A DNA stretch of 64,000 nt from Candidatus Manganitrophus morganii (GTDB lineage Bacteria; Nitrospirota; Nitrospiria; SBBL01; Manganitrophaceae), in contig JAJHOH010000001.1 of assembly GCA_021651055.1 (NCBI GenBank), forward strand, positions 3,410,001-3,474,000, read 5' to 3'. This document shows, in pieces, positions 54,633-63,380 of this stretch. Both the position numbers and the translations under genes were made by a program. Each line of letters begins with the position of its first letter. Position 1 is the first letter of the stretch. A model generated the notes under the pieces. The model had not been told where the DNA came from and ran no database searches. It was given only the letters and a program-made list of their open reading frames with translations.

Positions 54633-54663
54633 TTGACACGCAGCGGGGTCTCCGTGCTATAAA
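54633..54663 (+). promoter_or_regulatory. Candidate promoter of metal cluster 2 with 19-nt spacer
   Basis: TTGACA (54633-54638), 19-nt GC-rich spacer with a partial dyad (GCAGCGG...TCCGTGC), TATAAA (54658-54663). A 19-nt spacer is typical of promoters twisted open by MerR-family activators. The next gene starts about 165 nt downstream. Confidence 0.45.
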
Positions 54664-54836
54664 TTAAAAAAACTGTAACACACTGGCTTATACATCCATG
54701 GGGATATTTGAATTGGAGAATCTCACCTTCTAATCGGGGACCAATCCCAATAGACCGGCGTCGATTATGTAAGTAACAAGTACTCAAAAAAAGATCCCGA
54801 TCGCAAGACAAATGTCTTTTTTATTAGGTTAACAAA

Positions 54837-55229
54837 ATGAAAATGTCCATACGAAGGTATTCTGTACTTGTTCTGCTGACTGTTTGGTTTTTCATCTGGG
54901 GTATCTGTCCCTCAGACAATTCTTCGCCTACAGACCAGGCGATGGAGATGGCTCATACCAGTCACGGTCATCACCATGAAATGGATCATGCGCACCACTG
55001 TTCAAAAGGAACCGAGCATAGCTGTTCCGGTTCCATTGTTTATAGCAGCGATAATCCCAATTTAGGTCTTGTTTTCAGCTATACTACCCCGGTGTTGGTT
55101 CTCCCAATCGATACCGACTCTGATAATTTAAGCCAAGTTGAGGAATTTCAAAAACTTCTCTTTGAAAGAAGTCCCCTCCCAAAATTGATATCCGAATACT
55201 ACCAGCTCTACTCCGTTTATCGTATCTAA
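54837..55229 (+). CDS. Exported His/Cys-rich protein, paralog 1
   Basis: 130 residues. An N-terminal helix (YSVLVLLTVWFFIWGICP) is followed by a metal-ligand-rich segment: MAHTSHGHHHEMDHAHHCSK and EHSCSGSIVYS. The C-terminal half is without Cys and ends in YSVYRI. The paralog at 56499-56909 shares WFFIWGICP.DNSS, EMAHT.HGH, SKG.EHSCSGSI and a similar C-terminus. Probably a periplasmic, membrane-tethered metal-binding protein of efflux cluster 2. I do not recognise an established family. Confidence 0.75.
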   Translation: MKMSIRRYSVLVLLTVWFFIWGICPSDNSSPTDQAMEMAHTSHGHHHEMDHAHHCSKGTEHSCSGSIVYSSDNPNLGLVFSYTTPVLVLPIDTDSDNLSQVEEFQKLLFERSPLPKLISEYYQLYSVYRI

Positions 55230-55250
55230 ATCTTCTCTCGCACCTACGCA

Positions 55251-55317
55251 GCGTCTGCTTTGATCCGCGTGCCGTGCGCACTAGGCTCTATGTTCTCTAG
55301 AGAGGACGCCCTTTTTT
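55251..55317 (+). terminator. Possible weak terminator or attenuator
   Basis: GCGTC (55251-55255) can pair with GACGC (55305-55309), with CTCTA/TAGAG inside, and TTTTTT follows at 55312-55317. It lies between the His-rich gene and the barrel gene. Pairing is modest, so confidence is low. Confidence 0.3.
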
Positions 55318-55350
55318 GAAACATCAAGCATAGAAATAAGGAGAGAAGAA

Positions 55351-56304
55351 ATGAGAAATACAATAACGATCTGTTTTGCAGTCGGCCTTCTAATCGTATC
55401 TTCGGTTCAGACATGGGCACACGGAGATCCGGTCCGGAGCTTCGGTGCCGTAGGCAATTACACGACCGGTGGAGAGGTCAGCGAAGGGGTCGGATTCTCG
55501 ATCCGGTACGACCGAAGAGCTTATGATCTCTTTTCCGATGAGCAACTGCTTGCCTTCCGGGCACAAGGGGAAGATGTGCACCAGCATTCGAGCGAAGAGA
55601 CGATCTCTCTTAATTTCTCGGTCGGACTGAATAAAGATTGGGACCTTGGGTTCACTTTACCTGCAGCCCGCTTCACAGGCTTTAAAGATAATGGAGATGA
55701 TTTTGCCATTGCGAACAACACCATCTCTGAAACCGATGTGTCACAAGGATTGGGAGACCTTGTGATTCTGGGGAGGTATCGATTTTTTCAAAAGGACGAC
55801 CACCATATTGCTGCGCTCATGGGGGTGAAGCTGCCAACCGGAGACTACCGGCAGAGGACGAATGCCGGAGACCTCGTCGGAACCCACAATCAGCCCGGCA
55901 GTGGTTCGGTCGATTTCCAACTCGGTGTTGCGTATACAGGACACCTCCAGGATCTTTTGGCCATCTCGGCCGATCTGATTTCCAGGGTCAACACCGAAGG
56001 GGCCGGGGAATTTCGAAGCGGAAACTCGATTCTAGCTGATTTTGCAGTGGGTTATAGACCGCACTCCGCGTTTGTCCCCTTCATCGAATTAAATGCCATT
56101 TTTCAGCAGCGGGATATGGAATTTGACGAAGTAAAGAAAAACAGCGGCGTCGCTTCACTTTTTGTCTCGCCTGGGTTTCGCCTGACATTAGCGCGGGTTC
56201 ACACACTCTTTGCCTCATATTCCGTTCCCCTCTGGCAGTCTCTTCCCGGGATACAAAATGAAGAGGATTATCGGTTGGCCTTCGGCTACGGAATTGGTTT
56301 CTGA
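55351..56304 (+). CDS. Outer-membrane barrel of metal cluster 2 (phenol MetA-degradation-like)
   Basis: 317 residues. Signal peptide ITICFAVGLLIVSSVQTWAH, then beta-strand pairs with aromatic girdles: LNFSVGLNKDWDLGFTLPAA, GLGDLVILGRYRFF, and a terminal Phe in AFGYGIGF. The GLGD.VILGRYRF segment is common in the MetA-pathway-of-phenol-degradation family of barrels and in barrels near metal resistance genes. Likely an outer-membrane pore or sensor; the substrate is unknown. ATG 55351 follows ATAAGGAGAG. Confidence 0.75.
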   Translation: MRNTITICFAVGLLIVSSVQTWAHGDPVRSFGAVGNYTTGGEVSEGVGFSIRYDRRAYDLFSDEQLLAFRAQGEDVHQHSSEETISLNFSVGLNKDWDLGFTLPAARFTGFKDNGDDFAIANNTISETDVSQGLGDLVILGRYRFFQKDDHHIAALMGVKLPTGDYRQRTNAGDLVGTHNQPGSGSVDFQLGVAYTGHLQDLLAISADLISRVNTEGAGEFRSGNSILADFAVGYRPHSAFVPFIELNAIFQQRDMEFDEVKKNSGVASLFVSPGFRLTLARVHTLFASYSVPLWQSLPGIQNEEDYRLAFGYGIGF

Positions 56305-56471
56305 CTCATCACTTGTTTCCGCTCAAATCGCATCGGAGCGGGTCGTTTGCGTTGGTAGATTTCTTCCTGAAGCCGGCCGGTTCGAGCCCACAGCAGATAC
56401 TGTTAGAACCGGCTGGCTTCCAGAGGAGGATTTTTTCCAACTTTATTACACTCACCTTCTGTTCGTTTTAT

Positions 56472-56500
56472 TTGACAACGACCCAAGTCGCAAGTACAAT
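56472..56500 (+). promoter_or_regulatory. Strong promoter overlapping the start of His/Cys-rich paralog 2
   Basis: TTGACA (56472-56477), exactly 17 nt, TACAAT (56495-56500). Transcription would start about 7 nt on, at or next to ATG 56508, predicting a leaderless or nearly leaderless mRNA. Confidence 0.6.
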
Positions 56501-56507
56501 GAAGGAC

Positions 56508-56909
56508 ATGAAACCGAACTTCTATTTCAGGAATCGATTTTTCATCTCTGTGTTGCTCCTATTCTGGTTTTTCATCTGGGGGATCTGTCCTTGGGACAAT
56601 TCCTCCGAGGCCGCGCAGATCTTGGAGATGGCCCATACCCAGCATGGCCATCAGGCCGCCGAAGATACCCATCATGCTTCTAAAGGAATCGAACATAGCT
56701 GTTCCGGTTCGATTTCATATTCTCAAGTGAAATTAATAGAGGGAAAGGGCTTCCTTAAGCCCGCTCCACTGAGCGATTCTATCGTTCTGGTGGTTTTACC
56801 CTCCTACCTTTCTCAACCGCATCACCTCTCCTTACCTTTCTCCCAAACACCGCAATTGCCAAAACGTTTTTCTGAGCTCTATCAATTCAATCCAACCCTT
56901 CGTATTTAA
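56508..56909 (+). CDS. Exported His/Cys-rich protein, paralog 2
   Basis: 133 residues from ATG 56508; ATG 56499 is the alternative but overlaps the -10 box. The frame is open up to 56313 without clear coding. The helix FFISVLLLFWFFIWGICP is followed by EMAHTQHGHQAAEDTHHASK and EHSCSGSISYS, paralogous to 54837-55229. The His run is thinner here, and one Cys of paralog 1 is Ala. The tail ends in FNPTLRI. It directly precedes the TolC-type gene of cluster 2, as the His-rich protein at 44046 precedes czcC. Confidence 0.72.
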   Translation: MKPNFYFRNRFFISVLLLFWFFIWGICPWDNSSEAAQILEMAHTQHGHQAAEDTHHASKGIEHSCSGSISYSQVKLIEGKGFLKPAPLSDSIVLVVLPSYLSQPHHLSLPFSQTPQLPKRFSELYQFNPTLRI

Positions 56910-57001
56910 TCCGTCTTTTCAAAAACTAAATGAAGTAGTTCCGGATAGCATTTAATCGCTCCGGATCTTTGGATTTTACTTTTGAAAAGGAGGGAAATCG
57001 G

Positions 57002-58297
57002 ATGAAGATCATCCGTATTTGCCGATGGGCGTTCGTCCTATTCTTTAGCCTCTCCTCCGTTTTGCTGGCCCAAGAAAAAAATCCAGATCAATTCACTTTG
57101 GATCGGGCCATTCAAGAGGCCCTTGAGCGGAATCGTGACTTGGCGGCCGTCAGAAAGAATCGCGAGATTGCCGAGGGAATACTGGTTCAGTCCCGCACCT
57201 ATCCCTTTAACCCTGAGATTAACTTTGGAATGATGACTGATCAATGGACGAAGAACGAGAATGAAAACACCCGTAGTATTGGCCTCTCCCAGGAAATAGA
57301 AATTGCCGGTCAGCGGGGCTTAAGAATTCAGTCGGCGACCCTCGAGCAGGATAGGATTGAACGGGAGGTTCAAAACGCAGAGCGGCTTCTGGTGGCGGAG
57401 GTCCAGGCGCTTTTTAATCAACTGCTTCACCTAGAACGAAGGGTTGCCTTCTCCGATGAGGTCATTAACCTAAACCGCCAATTGGTCAAAACAACGGAGG
57501 ACCGGTTTGACGTCGGGGAGGCGCCGGGGTTGGATGTCAGCATCGCCCAGGTGGAACTGAACAGAACGATCAATGAGAGGACGGGCCTGGAACGGGAAAT
57601 GGCTGTGCTCCGGGCCCGCTTGAATCGCGTGATGGGGAGGCCTCCTCAGGACAATCTTAAACTGGTCGGCAGCATTGCCTTTCACCCGATCTCCCCGGAT
57701 TTAGAGGCGCTTCTGCAACTCGCCCGGGAAAATAGGCCCGATTTAATCTCCCTCCAAACCCGGCTCAAACAGGCCGACATTGAAACAACCCTCCAAAAGC
57801 GACAGCGGATGACAAACCTTCGGCTCTCTACATTTGTAGAGAAGAGCCGCGGAACGATTGGTGATGCGGCCGGAGCCACCCTTTCAGATCAGGATACGCT
57901 GATCGGAATCGGACTCTCTTTCTCCCTCCCTATCTTAAACCAGAGAAAGGGGGAGATCATCGAGGCGAGGGGGATCGCGCATCGGACCGAGCAGGAGAAG
58001 GAGGCGCTGGTCCTGCAGGTCGAAGAGGAGGTTCGTCAGGCCTTTTCCAGACTCAGCCTGACCCAAAAAGTTCTTACCCTCTTTGAGACAGGGATCTTGA
58101 ATCAGAGCCGGGAGAATCTCGATCTGATCCGAGCCGCCTATGAGGTCGGAGAGGTCGGGATCACGACGGTGATCCAGGAGCAGGAGCGTTTTATCCGGAC
58201 CAATATTTCCTATTTCGACTCCCTTTTTGACTTCCATGTCGCCTTCATCGATCTGGAACAGTCGGTCGGGAAGCGAATCATGGAAGGGATGATGTAA
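57002..58297 (+). CDS. TolC-family outer-membrane factor, cluster 2
   Basis: 431 residues from ATG 57002 behind AAAAGGAGGG. Signal peptide (FVLFFSLSSVLLAQ), first OEP repeat (FTLDRAIQEALERNRDLAAV with LSQEIEIAGQRGLR) and second (LIGIGLSFSLPILNQRKGEI, YEVGEVGITTVIQEQERF). It is the outer channel for the RND genes that follow. It lacks the proline-rich N-terminal linker of the cluster 1 protein. Confidence 0.92.
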   Translation: MKIIRICRWAFVLFFSLSSVLLAQEKNPDQFTLDRAIQEALERNRDLAAVRKNREIAEGILVQSRTYPFNPEINFGMMTDQWTKNENENTRSIGLSQEIEIAGQRGLRIQSATLEQDRIEREVQNAERLLVAEVQALFNQLLHLERRVAFSDEVINLNRQLVKTTEDRFDVGEAPGLDVSIAQVELNRTINERTGLEREMAVLRARLNRVMGRPPQDNLKLVGSIAFHPISPDLEALLQLARENRPDLISLQTRLKQADIETTLQKRQRMTNLRLSTFVEKSRGTIGDAAGATLSDQDTLIGIGLSFSLPILNQRKGEIIEARGIAHRTEQEKEALVLQVEEEVRQAFSRLSLTQKVLTLFETGILNQSRENLDLIRAAYEVGEVGITTVIQEQERFIRTNISYFDSLFDFHVAFIDLEQSVGKRIMEGMM

Positions 58298-58308
58298 AGG
58301 AGAATTCG

Positions 58309-59541
58309 ATGATGATAAAAAAAATTAAAAAAACGCTCTCTTTGGGGCTCCTCCTGTTGTTTCTTCTCGCGCTTTTTTTAGGGGGGCGCTCCTTTTTGAG
58401 AGGTAGTGAGACAGTGCCGGGAAAAAGCGACGAGGCGGCTTCCGAAGAGACGCCCTCGGGCGGCACGATGGAGGAGGGAATTCATCTCTCTGCGGAAGCG
58501 GCCCAAAACATTGGGCTTCAGATCGAAGAAGTGGCGGTCCGCGCCATCGAAGAGCTGATGACATTTACAGGTGGAATTTCTCCTGAGCCGGATCAGGAGG
58601 TCTTTGTGACCTCCCGAATACCCGGAAAGGTCGAGCGGGTTTATGTGAACCTGGGCGAGCCGGTCAAGCAGGGGCAGCTTTTAGCCGAGATTCGAAGCCT
58701 CGATTTTGAAAATCTACAAGTGGAGTTTTTTCGGGAACTGACCAACGAGGAGCTTCTCCACATTGATCGGGAGCGGATCAGAAATCTGGTGGAGAAGAAG
58801 ATCGCGGCATCAAAAGAGCTTGCAAAGGTGGAGTCCGACCATAAGAAGGTTGAAGGTGAAATTAATGGGCTTAAGAATAAGCTTCTCCTTTTAGGTCTCA
58901 AAGAGGAGGAAGTCGAAAGACTCGTTCAGACGAAACAATTTATTCCGGTCCTTCCCGTCGTGGCGCCGATCTCGGGTCAGGTGGTCGAGCGGGCCGCCAC
59001 GGTCGGCGGCACGGTCGATCCTCAGGACAAGATGTTCCATATCATCAACCTCTCCAGGGTGTTGGTGGAGGGGGATATTCCAGAGGACCGGGGGGGAATG
59101 ATCCGAAAAGGCCAGGAGGTCCGCGTCCGCGTCTCGACCTATCCGGAGGACGCCTTTAGCGGCCGGGTCAATTATATTTCCGATGTGGTCGATCCTCAAA
59201 AGCGGACGATTCATCTCTGGAGTGCCGTGCCCAACCCGGACCGGAAATTAAAACCGGGGATGTTTGCCAGAGTGTCGGTGATTACCGAAAAGAAAAATGA
59301 GGCCGTCGCCGTTCCGATTCGGGCGATTTTGGAAGAAGGGGCGGAGCGCTTTGTCTTTGTTCAAAACGGAGAGGAATTCATCCGGCAAACGGTGGTCTTG
59401 GGGGTCCGCGATGACCGGTATGTTGAGGTGAAAGAGGGGTTGATGCCGGGGGACCAGGTGGTGACCCGTGGAAATCAGCAATTGATGCTGGCCCAGATGT
59501 CGGGCGGCTCTACGGGCGGCGGGGATGGGCATACCCACTAA
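58309..59541 (+). CDS. RND periplasmic adaptor, cluster 2, without CzcB N-domain
   Basis: 410 residues: an N-terminal helix (TLSLGLLLLFLLALFLGG), a short acidic linker, then the core adaptor (MEEGIHLSAEAAQNIGLQIE, VTSRIPGKVERVYVNLGEPV, VVAPISGQVVERAATVGGTV). The C-terminus is GGGDGHTH, a possible metal-binding tail. The extra PHGG domain of CzcB is absent; an equivalent domain is encoded separately at 62744. ATG 58309 follows AAAGGAG, 11 nt after the TolC-type gene. Confidence 0.92.
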   Translation: MMIKKIKKTLSLGLLLLFLLALFLGGRSFLRGSETVPGKSDEAASEETPSGGTMEEGIHLSAEAAQNIGLQIEEVAVRAIEELMTFTGGISPEPDQEVFVTSRIPGKVERVYVNLGEPVKQGQLLAEIRSLDFENLQVEFFRELTNEELLHIDRERIRNLVEKKIAASKELAKVESDHKKVEGEINGLKNKLLLLGLKEEEVERLVQTKQFIPVLPVVAPISGQVVERAATVGGTVDPQDKMFHIINLSRVLVEGDIPEDRGGMIRKGQEVRVRVSTYPEDAFSGRVNYISDVVDPQKRTIHLWSAVPNPDRKLKPGMFARVSVITEKKNEAVAVPIRAILEEGAERFVFVQNGEEFIRQTVVLGVRDDRYVEVKEGLMPGDQVVTRGNQQLMLAQMSGGSTGGGDGHTH

Positions 59542-59555
59542 AAGAGGAGGGGACG

Positions 59556-62500
59556 ATGTTTAACAAAATGATCCATTTTTCGCTTCAAAACCGGTTGCTG
59601 GTGGTGGCCGGAGTCGCCCTCCTTTTTGTCTATGGCGCCTTTGTTATCATCCGCCTTCCGGTCGATGTCCTTCCCGACATGAACCGGCCGACCGTCACGG
59701 TCCTGGTGGAGACCGGGGGATTGGCTCCTGAAGAGGTCGAAACGCTGGTGACTTTTCCGATTGAGACGACTTTAAACGGCGCTCCGGGTGTGACGCGGGT
59801 TCGCTCCTCGTCGGCGGTCGGCTTTGCGGTTATTTGGGTCGAGTTTGATTGGGGCACCGATATTTACATCAATCGCCAGATCGTCAACGAGCGGCTTCAG
59901 ATCGCCGCCGGACGGCTTCCCGAAGGGGTGGGGACGGTCATGGGACCGATCTCTTCCATCATGGGAGAGATCCTCCTGATCGGGATGCGAAGTGAAACAG
60001 GAGAAACCCCTCCCATGGAGGTCCGGACTCTGGCCGACTGGGTGGTTCGGCAGCGCCTGCTGACGATCTCCGGTGTGGCGCAAGTGATCCCGATCGGCGG
60101 AGAGGTAAAGCAGTATCAGGTCTTAGTCTCTCCTCCGCGTCTGGCGCGCCTTGGGATCTCTCTCTCGGAGGTGGAGCAGGCGGTGAAAGAGGCCCAGAAA
60201 AATACCACTGGCGGTTTCCTAGAAAACCCGAACAAAGAGTTTCTGATCCGAAATTTAGGCCGGACTTCGGAGCTTTCCGAGATCGCCAATACGGTGATCA
60301 CCAATCGCGACCATGTCCCAATTTTAATTCGGGATGTCGCCCAGGTCCAATTCGGTCCCAGAATCAAACGAGGCGATGCCTCGATCAACGGAAGTCCGGC
60401 GGTGATCCTCTCGGTCCAGAAGCAGCCGGGAGCCAACACACTCGCCCTCACCCAGGAAATCGAAAAAGCCATGGCAGAGATTCAGGGGACGCTGCCCGGT
60501 GACGTGAAGTTGCTCCCTCTTTTCAAGCAGGCCAATTTCATCGAGGCGGCCGTCGCCAATGTGGAGGAGGCACTGCGGGACGGCGCCATCATGGTGGCCA
60601 TCATCCTCTTTCTCTTCCTGCTCAATTTCAGGACCACATTCATCACCCTGACCGCCATTCCTCTCTCGTTCATCATCACGGCGATTGTGTTCAAATATTT
60701 CGGCATCACGATCAACACGATGACTTTAGGGGGACTCGCCGTGGCAATCGGCGAATTGACCGATGATGCCATCGTCGACGTGGAGAATGTCTTCCGGCGA
60801 CTGAAAGAGAATCGTCACAAAGCCGATCCCGAAAATATTCTAAAGGTGATCTATCAGGCTTCTCTGGAAATCAGAAGCTCCATTGTCTATGCCACCATTT
60901 TGGTTATTCTGGTCTTTATTCCCCTGTTTGCCCTGAGCGGGATCGAAGGCCGGCTCTTTGCCCCGTTCGGGATTGCCTACATTACCTCTATCACCGCCTC
61001 TCTTTTTGTCTCCTTGACGGTGACCCCGGCCCTTTGCTCCTATCTGTTACCGAAGTCAAAAGCAATGGAGAAAGAGGAATATGGAAGCAGGTTGGTGCAA
61101 TTCCTAAAAAACCAGGATCGGAAGCTCCTTCATTTTACCCTTCGGCATGCTTACCTCGTGATGGCCGGGGCGGGGGTCCTTTTTCTCTCGGCCGTCGCAA
61201 TTATCCCCTTTCTGGGACGGGAGTTTCTGCCGGAATTTAATGAAGGGACCGCGACGATCAGCCTCTTAACCGTTCCCGGAACCTCTCTGGAAGAGTCGAA
61301 CCGGATCGGCTCTTCGGCCGAGCGCCTTCTGATGCAAGTTCCCGAAGTCGTCTCTGTCGGAAGGCGAACCGGGCGCGCAGAGTTGGATGAGCATGCGGAG
61401 GGGGTGCATTCCTCCGAAATCGATGTCGATATGAAACGCTCTAAACGTGACCGTTCGGAGATTCTTCAGGACATCCGGGGCCGTCTGGCTCAACTTCCCG
61501 GTGTGGTGGCGAATGTGGGCCAGCCGATCTCTCATCGTCTGGACCATCTCCTCTCCGGGGTCCGGGCCCAGATCGCGGTGAAGATTTTCGGGACCGATCT
61601 TGATCTGCTGCGCCGGAAGGCCCAGGAGGTCGAGTCCGCGATGCGGACGGTGCCGGGGGTGGTTGATCTTCAAACAGAAAAACAGGTTCTGATCCCTCAG
61701 GTGAAGATCAAAATCAAACGGGAGGAAGCGGCGCGCTTCGGGATCAAGACCGGAGAGCTCGCGGAGCTGCTGGAGACCGCCTTTAACGGAAAGGTCGTCT
61801 CCGAGGTGTTGGATGGTGTCCGGACATTTGACATCCTGATCCGGTATGAACCGGAGGCCCGGGCCAACCTAACCGCTTTCGAAGACGCTCTGATCGACAC
61901 CCCCACCGGCGGCAAGGTCCGCCTGGGAACGATTGCGGAGATCCAGGAATCGCTGGGGCCGAACGTGATCAACCGGGAGAATGTTCAAAGACGCATTGTG
62001 GTGATGGCCAACGTGGCGGAGCGGGATTTAGGAGCGGTGATCGAAGAGATCCAGAAGAAGGTCGCCTCGCAGGTGTCCTTTCCGCCAGGATTCTTCATCA
62101 CCTACGGCGGACAGTTCGAAAGCCAGCAGGCGGCCACCCGGATGATCGGCCTTCTCGGCCTCTTCTCCGTCGCGGCGATGTTTCTGGTCCTCTACACCCA
62201 TTTCAAATCGGCCCGGATCGTCCTTCAGATCCTGATCAACATCCCGCTCGCCTTCATCGGCGGGATGGTTGCCACCTTTTTGACCGGCAGGGTCCTGTCG
62301 GTCGCCTCGCTGGTCGGATTCATCGCCTGCATCGGGATCGTCAATCGGAACACGATCATGATGATCTCGCATTACATCCATTTGATCAAAGAAGAAGGAG
62401 AGCGATTTGATGAGAAGATGATTGTGCGGGGATCTCTGGAGCGGCTGGTCCCGGTGCTGATGACCGCGCTGACGGCCGGCCTGGCTCTGGTTCCCCTCGT

Positions 62501-62747
62501 CCTGGCCAAGGGGGAGCCGGGCAAAGAGATCCTCTATCCGGTGGCCACTGTCATCCTGGGGGGGATCATCGTTTCCACCCTTCTCGATATGGCCCTCACC
62601 CCGGCGGTCTTCTACAAATTCGGCGGTCCTGCGGTAGAGAAGTTTTTGAAGGAAGAAGGGAAAAAATTAGACACAGTGGAGGAGCGGAATGGCCATGAAG
62701 AGATCATGACCCTTTCCCCTCTGGAAGAAAAAGGAGGAAAGGTATGA
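59556..62747 (+). CDS. Heavy-metal RND efflux pump, cluster 2
   Basis: 1063 residues, twelve helices, two periplasmic loops. The TM4 motif is AIGELTDDAIVDVENVFRRL (Asp403, Asp404), different from the DFG-x3-DGA motif of cluster 1 and not the classical Cu/Ag motif. GREFLPEFNEGTATISLLTV corresponds to the periplasmic hallmark. Cation specificity is therefore probably distinct from the first pump. The TM4 type, rather than overall similarity, should guide assignment. It overlaps the final gene of the cluster by ATGA. Confidence 0.93.
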   Translation: MFNKMIHFSLQNRLLVVAGVALLFVYGAFVIIRLPVDVLPDMNRPTVTVLVETGGLAPEEVETLVTFPIETTLNGAPGVTRVRSSSAVGFAVIWVEFDWGTDIYINRQIVNERLQIAAGRLPEGVGTVMGPISSIMGEILLIGMRSETGETPPMEVRTLADWVVRQRLLTISGVAQVIPIGGEVKQYQVLVSPPRLARLGISLSEVEQAVKEAQKNTTGGFLENPNKEFLIRNLGRTSELSEIANTVITNRDHVPILIRDVAQVQFGPRIKRGDASINGSPAVILSVQKQPGANTLALTQEIEKAMAEIQGTLPGDVKLLPLFKQANFIEAAVANVEEALRDGAIMVAIILFLFLLNFRTTFITLTAIPLSFIITAIVFKYFGITINTMTLGGLAVAIGELTDDAIVDVENVFRRLKENRHKADPENILKVIYQASLEIRSSIVYATILVILVFIPLFALSGIEGRLFAPFGIAYITSITASLFVSLTVTPALCSYLLPKSKAMEKEEYGSRLVQFLKNQDRKLLHFTLRHAYLVMAGAGVLFLSAVAIIPFLGREFLPEFNEGTATISLLTVPGTSLEESNRIGSSAERLLMQVPEVVSVGRRTGRAELDEHAEGVHSSEIDVDMKRSKRDRSEILQDIRGRLAQLPGVVANVGQPISHRLDHLLSGVRAQIAVKIFGTDLDLLRRKAQEVESAMRTVPGVVDLQTEKQVLIPQVKIKIKREEAARFGIKTGELAELLETAFNGKVVSEVLDGVRTFDILIRYEPEARANLTAFEDALIDTPTGGKVRLGTIAEIQESLGPNVINRENVQRRIVVMANVAERDLGAVIEEIQKKVASQVSFPPGFFITYGGQFESQQAATRMIGLLGLFSVAAMFLVLYTHFKSARIVLQILINIPLAFIGGMVATFLTGRVLSVASLVGFIACIGIVNRNTIMMISHYIHLIKEEGERFDEKMIVRGSLERLVPVLMTALTAGLALVPLVLAKGEPGKEILYPVATVILGGIIVSTLLDMALTPAVFYKFGGPAVEKFLKEEGKKLDTVEERNGHEEIMTLSPLEEKGGKV

Positions 62748-63193
62748 ATAAGCTTTTTACGATCGGTTTTGGAGTGTGGGTGGTCTTAGGGTTGGCAATA
62801 TCACTTTCTTGGGCCGATGCGGGGCATTCCGGCCCGGAGAAGGAAGCCCCGATGAAAAAAGAGGAACACGCCCATCGGGGACCTCATGGCGGAGAGACGG
62901 TTCATAGCGGCGGGTATGAAGTAGAGTTGGCTGTTCGGGGAAGGGATGGCATTCTGGTCTGCCTGGCGGACAAAGATCTTAAACCAGTCGCTTTTCAGCA
63001 AAAAGAAGGAAAGGTTTTGTTGCAACTTTCAGACAAGATCAAGAAAGACGTTCCGTTACAACCGAGTAAAGAATCCTCATGTCTGGAAGGAGCCGTCGAC
63101 CTGAAGGGAATCAGTCGTTTCAAAGCGATCGTCAGTTTGGTCCTGGATGGAAAAAGACAAAACCTGAGATTTCAGTCCGCCGTAGCGCAGTGA
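62744..63193 (+). CDS. Free-standing CzcB N-terminal-type periplasmic domain
   Basis: 149 residues. Signal peptide (FGVWVVLGLAISLSWADA), a His-rich linker (GHSGPEKE, EEHAHRGPHGGETVHS), then GGYEVELAVRGRDGILVCLA and a small beta domain. The run GPHGG..(H/L).S.(G/D).(Y/F)..EL is the same as in the N-domain of the cluster 1 adaptor (46099). It is coupled to the RND gene by ATGA. It may act as a metal chaperone in trans for the adaptor that lacks this domain. Confidence 0.8.
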   Translation: MNKLFTIGFGVWVVLGLAISLSWADAGHSGPEKEAPMKKEEHAHRGPHGGETVHSGGYEVELAVRGRDGILVCLADKDLKPVAFQQKEGKVLLQLSDKIKKDVPLQPSKESSCLEGAVDLKGISRFKAIVSLVLDGKRQNLRFQSAVAQ

Positions 63194-63380
63194 ACAAGTG
63201 GAGGGGCTGAAAGGCGACAGATCTAAGAGAGGGGTCGGCGCAGAAGCTGCCCCCCTCCCATTTGCCATCCAAACCGCTGGAGAGCAGAGACGATCTTAGG
63301 ACAGTCCGGTGAAAGAAAGTTTTACCTCCGGCTATATAGGACCGGAAGAAAAACCATTTCACAGTATAAGGGGACAACGA

